Part shown: positions 57,382-64,000 of the stretch, one piece after another
Numbering within the stretch: position 1 is the first letter of the stretch
Layout of the letters: the number at the start of each line of letters is the position of its first letter
NCBI GenBank assembly: GCA_003141555.1
Contig: PLMN01000030.1
Span: 1-64,000, forward strand
Length of the DNA stretch: 64,000 nt
Direction of reading: 5' to 3'
DNA from: Candidatus Aminicenantota bacterium
GTDB lineage: Bacteria > Acidobacteriota > Aminicenantia > Aminicenantales > UBA4085
Position numbers and translations under genes: made by a program
Notes under the pieces: model-generated
What the model saw: only the letters and a program-made list of their open reading frames with translations
Told to the model about the DNA's origin: nothing
Databases searched by the model: none

Positions 57382-59429
57382 TCGGATCCTCCTTCGCGGA
57401 GTTGGATTTTCAGGGCGGCCTTCAGGGCCATGAGGAGCTTGTGCTCAGCCTTGTCCACGTCCTCGGCGGTGAGGGTCGCCTTGGCGTTCCGGTAGACGAA
57501 TCGCAGCGACAAGCTGGCCTTGTCCTTGGGGACGGGATCGCCCGCGTAGCGGTCGATGATCCCGAACTCTTCGAGGTACGGGACGGACATCTTCTCCATG
57601 GCCGACTTGATCTCCTGGTACGGGACCGCGCGGTCCACGAGGAACGACAGGTCGCGGACGACGGCCGGGAACTTGGGCAGGGGTTGGTATTCGAACGGCT
57701 TGGGCTGCTTGTCGAACAGCGTCGCGAGGTCGATCTCGGCCGCGTAAACCGGCCCCGGGATTCCGTAGGCGGGCAGGAGGCGGCCGTCCACCTTGCCCAT
57801 CACCCCGATCTTCTCGCCTTTGTAGGCGATGGAGAGGGCCGCCCCCTCCTCGAAGAACGGGTGGGGCGCTTCCTCGAAGGTCAGGGCGGCGTAGCGCAGG
57901 GCTTCGAGGGCCGCCTCGACCGCACCCTTGAGATGGAAGAGCTGGGCCGGCTCCGGCTTTTCCTTCCAGCCCGGGACGCCGAGGAGCCCGGTCGCGCTCA
58001 GGCCGAGGGTCAGGCGCTCGACCGGGCCTTCCTCGAGCCGGGCGTAGACGTTCCCGATCTCGAAGATGGGCACGCCGGCCAGGCCGCGGTTCAGGTTCCA
58101 GGCGGTGTTCTCGAGCAGCCCGCCGAGGAGGGTCGAGCGAAGGACGGCCGCCTTCGAGGAGATGGGGTTGCGGATCGCGACCGGGGTCCGGCCGCTGGCG
58201 AGGGCGGCCTCCTTCTCGGGGTCGGCGAAGCTCTGGTTGATGACCTCGTCGAACCCGTAGTGGAAGAGTTGCGTGCTCAGGCGCCGCAGGCGCTCCTTGT
58301 CCGTGGGCCCGGGCTCGAGGACGTCGAGCGGCGGGACGACGGACGGGATCTTGTCGTAGCCGTAGAAGCGGGCGATCTCCTCGACGAGGTCGGCCTCGTG
58401 CTCGATGTCGACCCGGAAGGACGGCGCCTGGACGCGCCAGATGCCGTTAGTCCCGCTCTTGAGCGAGAAGCCGAGACTCTCGAGCGTCTTCTCGATAAAG
58501 GGCCCGCCGGGGTCGGCGCCGAGGAGGTCGGCCACGCGCCGCGCGCGGAGGACGATCTCCTTGGGCTTGCGCGGCTTGGGATAGACATCCACTATCTCGC
58601 GGGACGTCTTCCCCCCGAACGGAGTCAGGAGGGAGGCGGCCATCAGGGCGGCCTGCGGGGCGAAGCCGATGTCGGCCCCGCGCTCGAAGCGGTAGCTGGC
58701 GTCGGTCGAGAGCTCGAGCGCCTTGCGCGTCTTGCGGATCGACACCGGGTCGAACGTCGCGCTCTCGATGAACACGTCCGTGGTCGTCTCCGAGACGGCC
58801 GACGCCTCGCCGCCGATGACGCCGGCCACGCCCACGGGCCGCTTCTCGTCGGCGATGACCAGCATGTCCGGCTGGAGGGTGACGTCCCGGCCGTCGAGCG
58901 TCCGGATCGTCTCGCCCTTCTTCGCCCGACGGACCACGATCTTCGGGCCGCTCAAGCGGGCCAGGTCGAAGGTGTGGATCGGCTGGCCCGTGGCGAACAG
59001 GACGTAGTTCGAGACGTCGACGATGTTGTTGAGAGGCTTGAGGCCCATGGCCTCGAGGCGTTCCCTGAGGATGTCGGGCGAGGGCCCGATCTTGATCCCC
59101 TTGACCACGACCCCGCAGTACCGCGGGCAGAGGTCCTCGTCGAGGATCTGGACGTCGATGAGATCGGCCGTGCGCGCGGAGAGCTCGACGACCGGCCAGG
59201 TCCGCTCCTTGAGCGGCCGGCCGAGCATGGCCGCGACCTCGCGGGCCAGGCCGAGATGTCCGAGCGTGTCGGGCCGGTTGGCGTAGGTCTCGACCTCGAG
59301 GACGACGTCCCCGCCCCTCTCCTCGGTGCGCTCGGCGACCAAGCCGATCATGGTCAGCCGGTCGAGGAGCTGGCGGAGGGGGACGTCGACGTCGACGTAT
59401 TCCTTGAGCCAATTCAGACTGATTTTCAT
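57378..59429 (-). CDS. pheT: phenylalanyl-tRNA synthetase beta subunit (lacks N-terminal tRNA-binding domain)
   Basis: A 683-residue PheT, starting at the ATG ([13 protein letters not shown]) that overlaps the pheS stop (ATGA); the frame is open further upstream inside pheS. The B1, B3/B4, B5 and core parts are present (NRPDTLGHLGLAREVAAMLG, NIVDVSNYVLFATGQPIHTF, VEEIARFYGYDKIPSVVPPL near residue 385). PheT is usually about 800 residues because an OB-fold tRNA-binding domain sits between the first 40 residues and the EVETxANRPD strand. Here LTMIGLVAERTEERGGDVVL runs straight into EVETYANRPD, so that domain is missing. The C-terminal ferredoxin-like anticodon domain is intact. Confidence 0.94.
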   Translation of the reverse strand: MKISLNWLKEYVDVDVPLRQLLDRLTMIGLVAERTEERGGDVVLEVETYANRPDTLGHLGLAREVAAMLGRPLKERTWPVVELSARTADLIDVQILDEDLCPRYCGVVVKGIKIGPSPDILRERLEAMGLKPLNNIVDVSNYVLFATGQPIHTFDLARLSGPKIVVRRAKKGETIRTLDGRDVTLQPDMLVIADEKRPVGVAGVIGGEASAVSETTTDVFIESATFDPVSIRKTRKALELSTDASYRFERGADIGFAPQAALMAASLLTPFGGKTSREIVDVYPKPRKPKEIVLRARRVADLLGADPGGPFIEKTLESLGFSLKSGTNGIWRVQAPSFRVDIEHEADLVEEIARFYGYDKIPSVVPPLDVLEPGPTDKERLRRLSTQLFHYGFDEVINQSFADPEKEAALASGRTPVAIRNPISSKAAVLRSTLLGGLLENTAWNLNRGLAGVPIFEIGNVYARLEEGPVERLTLGLSATGLLGVPGWKEKPEPAQLFHLKGAVEAALEALRYAALTFEEAPHPFFEEGAALSIAYKGEKIGVMGKVDGRLLPAYGIPGPVYAAEIDLATLFDKQPKPFEYQPLPKFPAVVRDLSFLVDRAVPYQEIKSAMEKMSVPYLEEFGIIDRYAGDPVPKDKASLSLRFVYRNAKATLTAEDVDKAEHKLLMALKAALKIQLREGGSE

Positions 59430-60475
59430 TTGAGGTGAAACTGCCGGATGAACCGGAGGTCGTTTTCGAAGAAGTAGCGCATGTCCTGGATCCCGAAGGC
59501 GAACATCGCCGTCCGGTCGATGCCCAGGCCGAAGGCCCAGCCCGAGTACTTCTCGGGATCGATGTTGACGTTCTTGAAGACCTGGGGATCGACCAGGCCC
59601 GAGCCCAGGATCTCCTTCCAGCCCGTGCCGCCGCAGACGCGGCAGGCGGGGTCCTTCTGGCCGCAGGCCAGGCACTCGATGTCGACCTCGGCCGAGGGCT
59701 CGGTGAACGGGAAGAAGCTCGGCCGGAAGCGGATCTTGAGCTTCTCGCCGAACAGCCGCCGGAGGAAATGCTCGAGCGTCCCCTTGAGGTGGGCGAAGGT
59801 GATGCCCTCGTCGACGACCAGTCCTTCGAGCTGGAAGAACATGGGCAGGTGGGTCGGATCGGGCACGTCGCGGCGGAAGACCTTGCCGGGGATGATGATC
59901 CGGATCGGGGGCTTCTGCTTCTCCATCACCCGGATCTGGACGGGCGAGGTGTGCGTCCGGAGGAGGAGCGTGTCGTTGATGTAGAGCGTGTCCCAGTTGT
60001 CGCGCGCCGGGTGGTGGGGCGGGAAGTTGAGCGCCTCGAAATTGTAGTAGTCGGTCTCGATCTCGGGGCCCTCGGCGATGGAGAAGCCCATCTCGAGGAA
60101 GATCGCCTCGAGCTCCTGCTGGAAGAGGCGGACCGGATGGGCGGCGCCCCAGGGCAGCCGCCGGCCGGGCAGGGTCAGATCGAGGTCGGGCCGGGCCTTG
60201 GCCGGGACCTTGAGCTTGGCCTCGAGGGCGGCCAGGCGGTCCTGGACCTCGGTCTTGAGGGCGTTGATCAGCTGTCCCCCGGCCGGGCGGTCCTCGGCCG
60301 GGAGCGTCTTCATCTCCTCGAAGAGAAGGGTGACGTAGCCGCGCTTGCGGCTCAGGAACTGGTTGCGAACCTCGTCGAGGGCCTTGAGGTCCCGGACGGA
60401 GGCGGACTCGTCCGCAAGCTTCGTCCGATAAGCTTCGATCGTCGTCGAAAACTTATGCAGGCTGGGAGAGGGCAT
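59426..60475 (-). CDS. pheS: phenylalanyl-tRNA synthetase alpha subunit
   Basis: A 349-residue PheS with an N-terminal coiled coil, then [20 protein letters not shown] near residue 115 and motif 2 around [20 protein letters not shown] and [20 protein letters not shown] near 195-225. Motif 3 is near 315 in [18 protein letters not shown]. It charges tRNA-Phe together with PheT. Four cysteines in [20 protein letters not shown] near 275 form a probable zinc site. It overlaps rplT by 23 bases and has no clear Shine-Dalgarno, so coupling is likely. Confidence 0.95.
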   Translation of the reverse strand: MPSPSLHKFSTTIEAYRTKLADESASVRDLKALDEVRNQFLSRKRGYVTLLFEEMKTLPAEDRPAGGQLINALKTEVQDRLAALEAKLKVPAKARPDLDLTLPGRRLPWGAAHPVRLFQQELEAIFLEMGFSIAEGPEIETDYYNFEALNFPPHHPARDNWDTLYINDTLLLRTHTSPVQIRVMEKQKPPIRIIIPGKVFRRDVPDPTHLPMFFQLEGLVVDEGITFAHLKGTLEHFLRRLFGEKLKIRFRPSFFPFTEPSAEVDIECLACGQKDPACRVCGGTGWKEILGSGLVDPQVFKNVNIDPEKYSGWAFGLGIDRTAMFAFGIQDMRYFFENDLRFIRQFHLK

Positions 60476-60818
60476 CTTTGGCTTTCGCGGCGATCCGGCT
60501 GAACGTCTCGGGCGCGTTCACCGCGAGCTCGGCCAGCACCTTGCGGTCGAGCTCGATGCCGAGCATCTTGAGGCCCTGGATGAAGCGGCTGTAAGTCAGG
60601 CCGTTGAGCATGGCCGCGGCCTTGACCCGGATGATCCAGAGGCGACGGAACTCACGCTTCTTGGTCCGCCGGTCGCGATAGGCGTAAGTCAGGGCGTGCT
60701 CCACCGCCTCCTTGGCCGTCCGGTAGTTGGAGCTTCGCGCGCCCCAGTAGCCTTTGGCCTGCTTGAGGATCTTGACTCTTCGGTTTTTCTTCTTGAAACC
60801 GCGTTTGGCTCGTGGCAT
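60453..60818 (-). CDS. rplT: 50S ribosomal protein L20
   Basis: A 121-residue L20: [20 protein letters not shown] at the start, [20 protein letters not shown] near residue 22, and [20 protein letters not shown] near 50, then [20 protein letters not shown]. Length and basic N-terminus are normal. L20 binds 23S rRNA early in assembly and often represses its own operon. It follows rpmI by 30 bases. Confidence 0.97.
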   Translation of the reverse strand: MPRAKRGFKKKNRRVKILKQAKGYWGARSSNYRTAKEAVEHALTYAYRDRRTKKREFRRLWIIRVKAAAMLNGLTYSRFIQGLKMLGIELDRKVLAELAVNAPETFSRIAAKAKDALSQPA

Positions 60819-60848
60819 GGAATTCTCCGTGACTCAGATTCGAAAAAA

Positions 60849-61049
60849 TCAGAACTCGTAGGGCAGCATCTTGCGGACCGTGCGGATGTCCGCCTGGCTG
60901 ACGAGGGTCTTCCGGCCGAGGTTCCGCTTCCGCTTGGAATCCTTGGTTGTCAGGATGTGGCGCCTATTGGCTTTGCTGCGGGCCACCTTCTTGTTGCCCG
61001 TGACTCGGAACCGTTTTTTCGCTCCCTTGTGGGTTTTTAGCTTTGGCAT
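60849..61049 (-). CDS. rpmI: 50S ribosomal protein L35
   Basis: A 66-residue L35 (MPKLKTHKGAKKRFRVTGNK, later RRHILTTKDSKRKRNLG). GGAGG lies just before the ATG. Its first 86 bases overlap the end of infC in another frame, which is uncommon. Sequence and length are those of the family. Confidence 0.97.
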   Translation of the reverse strand: MPKLKTHKGAKKRFRVTGNKKVARSKANRRHILTTKDSKRKRNLGRKTLVSQADIRTVRKMLPYEF

Positions 61050-61605
61050 CTTTTCCTCCTGTTTTCGCGGGGATGAGCAGCGCCGACACGGCCCAATCCT
61101 GTTTCCGCATGTCTCCGTCCTGCTTGCCGACCCCGTCGATGTCCTGGAGGACCCGGCCGAGGATCTGGACGCCCATCTCCGGCCTCGACTTCTCGCGGCC
61201 GCGGAGCATGACCGTGATCTTCACCTTGTTGCCGTCGTCGAGGAAGCGCTTGACGTGCTTCATCTTGAAATCGTAATCATGGACGCTGATCTTCGGCCGG
61301 AACTTGATCTCCTTGATCTGGATCGTCTTCTGATGCCTCTTGGCCTCGTGGTCCTGTTTGTGCAGCTCGTACAGGAACTTGCCATAGTCCATGATCCGGC
61401 AGACGGGCGGCTGGGCCGCCGGGGCGATCTCGACCAGGTCGAGGCCCTGCTGCCGGGCGACGGCGAGGGCGTCGGCCGCGGACATGACGCCTAATTGCTT
61501 CTTCTCGTCGTCGATCACCCGGATTTCTCCGGAGCGGATCATCTCGTTGATCCGGTGGGGTCTCGGCTTGCTGCTGGGCGGATAAGGTTGTCTTCCTCTA
61601 AAAAT
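60964..61605 (-). CDS. infC: translation initiation factor IF-3 (ATT start)
   Basis: A 213-residue IF-3. N-terminal domain: INEMIRSGEIRVIDDEKKQL then GLDLVEIAPAAQPPVCRIMD; C-terminal domain: KFRPKISVHDYDFKMKHVKR and FLDDGNKVKITVMLRGREKS. The first ATG (61542) would remove the 21 N-terminal residues that IF-3 needs (RGRQPYPPSS, PHRINE). An in-frame ATT at 61605 with GAAGGAGG about five bases upstream is the natural start, as in many infC genes, where the rare codon lets IF-3 control its own translation. After the family end (SALLIPAKTG) a tail of about 30 residues extends into rpmI. Confidence 0.93.
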   Translation of the reverse strand: MFRGRQPYPPSSKPRPHRINEMIRSGEIRVIDDEKKQLGVMSAADALAVARQQGLDLVEIAPAAQPPVCRIMDYGKFLYELHKQDHEAKRHQKTIQIKEIKFRPKISVHDYDFKMKHVKRFLDDGNKVKITVMLRGREKSRPEMGVQILGRVLQDIDGVGKQDGDMRKQDWAVSALLIPAKTGGKDAKAKNPQGSEKTVPSHGQQEGGPQQSQ

Positions 61606-61617
61606 GTCGGGCCTCCT

Positions 61618-63402
61618 TCAAAGATTCACGGTCAGTGATTTATTTTCGACCAGCGTCTTGACGCCGGCGATGAGCGCGGCCAAGTCCACGGTCCCCTTGT
61701 CGCCCTGGCCGTGGACGCGGAGCGAGGCCGTGCCGGCGGCGACTTCCTTGTCGCCGGCGATCAGGATCAGCGGCACCTTCAGGCGCTCGGCCTCGCGAAT
61801 CTTGTAATTGAGCTTCTCCCGCCGCAGGTCGGCCAGGGGCCGGAGGCCCGCCCGGCGGAGCGTATCCTCGAGCGTCTTCGCGTAATCGTCGTGGCGCTCG
61901 GCGATGGGCAGGATCGCGACCTGGACCGGGGCGAGCCACAGGGGGAAGTTGCCGTTGTAATGCTCGATCAGGATGCCGAAGAAGCGCTCGAGCGAGCCCA
62001 TCAGGGCCCGGTGGATCATGTAAGGCTGGTGCCCCTGGCCGTCGGGGCCGATATACGACATCCCGAAACGGGCCGGCTCGTTGAAGTCGAACTGGATGGT
62101 GGTGCACTGCCACAGGCGACCGATTGCGTCCTTGACCTTGATGTCGATCTTGGGACCGTAGAAGACCGCCTCGCCCTCCATCCGCTCGTAGGCGAAGCCG
62201 CGGGCGTCGAGGGCCTTGACCAGCGAGGCCTCGGCTTCCGTCCACATCTCGTCGCTCCCGGCGTATTTGGACGTGTTCTTGGGATCCCGGACGGAGAGCT
62301 CGATCTTGTTGTCGGTGAAGCCGAAATCGCCGAGGATGCTGGTCGAGAAGTCGAGCACCCGCAGGATCTCGGCCTCCATCTGGTCGGGCGTGCAGAAGAT
62401 GTGAGCGTCGTCCTGGGTGAAGCCCCGGACGCGGAGCAGGCCGTGGAGGACGCCGCTGCGCTCGTAGCGGTAAACCGTCCCGAGCTCGGCCCAGCGCAGG
62501 GGCAGGTCGCGGTAGGAGCGCATCCTCGATTTGTAGATCAGGATATGGAACGGGCAGTTCATCGGCTTCAGGTAGTAGTTCTGCCCGTCGATGTCCATCG
62601 GCGAATACATGCCGTCCTTGTAGAAATCGAGGTGGCCCGACGTCTGCCACAGGATCTCCCGCCCGAGGTGGGGGGTGTAGAGGACGTCGTAGCCGCCGGC
62701 CCAGTGGCGCTCGCGCCAGTACTGCTCGATGATCGCCCGGATGCGGGCGCCTTTGGGATGCCAGAGGATCAGCCCGCCGCCGAGCTCTTCGGCGGTGCTA
62801 TAAAGGTCGAGCTCGACGCCGAGCCGGCGGTGGTCGCGCTTCCGGGCCTCCTCGATGAGGACCAGGTAGTCATCGAGCTCCTTGCGGGTCGGGAACGCGG
62901 TCCCATAGATCCGCTGGAGCTGGAGGCCCCGCTCGTCGCCCTTCCAGTAGGCGCCGGAGACCGAGAGGAGCTTGAAGTGGGCCAGGGCGCCGGTCGAGGC
63001 GAGATGCGGGCCGAGGCAGAAATCGACGAACTCGCCCTGCCGGTAGCAGGTGACGAAGTCGCCCCCCTTCTCCCGGATGAGCTCCACCTTGAGGGTTTGG
63101 CCCAAGCCCTGGAATAAGCCGATGGCCTCGTCCTTGGGCAGAGTCAGCTTTTCGATGCGCATGTCGAGGGCGACGATCCGGCGCATCTTCTCCTCGATGG
63201 CGCTGAGGTCTTCGGTGCTGAACGGGGTGTCCCGGAGGAAGTCGTAGAAAAAGCCGTTGTCCACGGCCGGGCCGATCCCCGCCTGCGTTCCCGGGAAGAG
63301 CTCGAGAACGGCGTGGGCGAGGAGGTGGGCCGTGCTGTGGCGCAGCGTCTCAAGGGCGTCGGCCGGGCCGGCGCCAGTGTGTTTCGCGTTGTCGTTGGCC
63401 AT
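61618..63402 (-). CDS. thrS: threonyl-tRNA synthetase (lacks N-terminal TGS domain)
   Basis: A 594-residue ThrRS. The editing domain has HSTAHLLAHAVLELF near residue 20 and the EFVDFCLGPHLAS cysteine strip near 130. The class II core has motif 2 near NYYLKPMNCPFHILIYKSRM and GLLRVRGFTQDDAHIFC, and the anticodon-binding domain follows near 500 (PVQVAILPIAERHDDYAKTL). Zinc ligands C, H, H are present. E. coli ThrRS is 642 residues and starts with a TGS domain of about 60 residues that is absent here. The ATG at 63402 is preferred because GGAAGAG lies six bases upstream; the frame is open to 63525 with unlike sequence. infC follows 12 bases later. Confidence 0.94.
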   Translation of the reverse strand: MANDNAKHTGAGPADALETLRHSTAHLLAHAVLELFPGTQAGIGPAVDNGFFYDFLRDTPFSTEDLSAIEEKMRRIVALDMRIEKLTLPKDEAIGLFQGLGQTLKVELIREKGGDFVTCYRQGEFVDFCLGPHLASTGALAHFKLLSVSGAYWKGDERGLQLQRIYGTAFPTRKELDDYLVLIEEARKRDHRRLGVELDLYSTAEELGGGLILWHPKGARIRAIIEQYWRERHWAGGYDVLYTPHLGREILWQTSGHLDFYKDGMYSPMDIDGQNYYLKPMNCPFHILIYKSRMRSYRDLPLRWAELGTVYRYERSGVLHGLLRVRGFTQDDAHIFCTPDQMEAEILRVLDFSTSILGDFGFTDNKIELSVRDPKNTSKYAGSDEMWTEAEASLVKALDARGFAYERMEGEAVFYGPKIDIKVKDAIGRLWQCTTIQFDFNEPARFGMSYIGPDGQGHQPYMIHRALMGSLERFFGILIEHYNGNFPLWLAPVQVAILPIAERHDDYAKTLEDTLRRAGLRPLADLRREKLNYKIREAERLKVPLILIAGDKEVAAGTASLRVHGQGDKGTVDLAALIAGVKTLVENKSLTVNL

Positions 63403-63577
63403 GCTCATCTCTTCCGGGGGAAAGAAGCGAGGGAAAGGCGTCCTCGGTTGAAGCCTGCCCCCTTTTCCTCGCCGTCCCGATCCCGGCCACCCGCCGCCGC
63501 GCGGCGAGGGACGGACAAACCGCAAAAAAAGGCGTCAGATCGATCTATCGTATCCGGACACTCCCATGCGTGGACAA

Positions 63578-63652
63578 TGGTAGGCGCGGAGGGGATTGAA
63601 CCCACGGCCTCTTCCGTGTCAGGGAAGCGCTCTCCCACTGAGCTACGCGCCT
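63578..63652 (-). tRNA. tRNA-Val (GAC anticodon)
   Basis: On the minus strand a full cloverleaf folds: acceptor AGGCGCG/CGCGCCT, D-stem GCTC/GAGC, anticodon stem CTTCC/GGAAG with loop CTGACAC (anticodon GAC), and T-loop TTCAATC with one T-T mismatch in the T-stem. The 3' CCA is encoded. The gene reads away from the phosphoesterase gene and towards thrS. Confidence 0.95.
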
Positions 63653-63676
63653 AAGCTCGACTTTAAGAGCGCGTAT

Positions 63677-63705
63677 ATATTAATGAAAACACTACGTCAG
63701 GTCAA
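63677..63705 (-). promoter_or_regulatory. sigma70-like promoter of tRNA-Val
   Basis: Minus strand: TTGACC (63700-63705), a 17-base spacer, then TAATAT (63677-63682). The start point would lie about seven bases further, some 15-20 bases before the tRNA 5' end at 63652. The -35 hexamer is the same as that of the polysaccharide promoter. Confidence 0.65.
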
Positions 63706-63726
63706 CCGATTTGATATAATCATCCC

Positions 63727-64000
63727 ATGCGGATTGGAATTCTCGCGGATTCGCACGACAACCGGCCGATCATCGGCGGGGCCGCCGCCCTGTTCAAGGC
63801 GGCGGGATGCGGGCTGGTCATCCACGCCGGGGATTTCGTCGCCCCGTTCGCCGCCCGGGAGCTGGAAAAGGCGGGCTGTCCCGTCCGGGCGGTCTACGGC
63901 AACTGCGACGGCGAGAAGGCCGGGCTCGCGGCGGCGCTCGCCGCGTTCGGGACCATCGGGGAGGCGCCGGCCGTCTTCGAATTCGCGGGGCTCAGATTCC
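63727..64000 (+). CDS. YfcE/MJ0936-type metallophosphoesterase, cut by window end
   Basis: At least 91 residues of a calcineurin-like phosphoesterase: MRIGILADSHDNRPIIGGAA (metal Asp and His in DSHDN), LVIHAGDFVAPFA near residue 37 (GD), and VYGNCDGEKAGL near 59 (GNCD in place of GNHD). This is the YfcE/MJ0936 family of small phosphodiesterases. TATAAT ends seven bases before the ATG and no Shine-Dalgarno is seen, so a leaderless message is possible. The rest lies beyond the window. Confidence 0.85.
   Translation, partial: MRIGILADSHDNRPIIGGAAALFKAAGCGLVIHAGDFVAPFAARELEKAGCPVRAVYGNCDGEKAGLAAALAAFGTIGEAPAVFEFAGLRF

Noticed and set aside
1-64000. CRISPR arrays, prophage genes or toxin-antitoxin pairs
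   Set aside because: No regularly spaced direct repeats, phage structural genes or toxin domains were seen; repeats in the window are palindromic and scattered.

Overview
The window comes from a Gram-negative (diderm) bacterium. It carries lptD and lpxD for lipopolysaccharide, an F-type ATP synthase F0 set, the DXP isoprenoid gene dxs, and the usual thrS-infC-rpmI-rplT-pheS-pheT block. High-GC coding in the right half, many dispersed palindromes, a GDP-mannose 3,5-epimerase-like gene and a Na+-type ATP synthase c subunit would suit an anaerobic member of the Acidobacteriota/Aminicenantota neighbourhood. That placement is inference; no rRNA gene is present to settle it.

Left part (about 1-31,950), almost all on the minus strand and visibly lower in GC: a surface polysaccharide (O-antigen or capsule) locus. 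In transcription order it holds a lipoprotein, a Wzz-like chain-length protein, a nearly complete nonulosonic (legionaminic) acid pathway (LegB, LegC, Gfo/Idh, CMP-sugar synthetase, SDR, NeuB, NeuC, NeuD), a WbpG-HisH-HisF amidotransferase trio that should convert an acetamido into an acetamidino group, an acetyltransferase and a PtmE-like nucleotidyltransferase. Next come a B12-type radical SAM enzyme, a Wzx flippase, a methyltransferase, glycosyltransferases and a Wzy-like polymerase. At the end are three genes making a UDP-2-acetamido-2,6-dideoxy-L-hexose plus its WbuB-like transferase. The locus is scarred: an intact IS630 element with a frameshift site, a decayed IS3 element, and gene remnants of gmd, a LegB-type epimerase and probably another epimerase. 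A sigma70-like promoter followed by an ops-like sequence (GGCGGTAGC) lies in the leader ahead of the first gene, which suggests RfaH/NusG-paralogue control of the whole 31 kb.

Middle (32,000-42,520): lptD with rfbB, rfbC and rfbA (dTDP-sugar) on the minus strand. Diverging from them is a plus-strand operon for UDP-GlcNAc(3NAc)A-type sugars (WbpA-, WbpB- and WbpD-like), a GDP-mannose 3,5-epimerase-like enzyme and a stand-alone fucokinase domain.

Right part (42,700-64,000): high-GC housekeeping genes. These are thioredoxin and its reductase, lpxD, a YihY membrane protein, F0 ATP synthase genes (atpE, atpB, atpI, atpZ, without atpF or F1 genes), a ribbon-helix-helix protein, NAD kinase, dxs-ispA-xseB-xseA, ymdB, rny, zapA, a ZapB-like protein, and the pheT-pheS-rplT-rpmI-infC-thrS translation block. 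A tRNA-Val and the start of a YfcE/MJ0936-type phosphoesterase close the window. Several gaps here hold long palindromes built on GGGGACAC or GGTGACAG cores, and two repeat-like sequences sit in frame inside genes.
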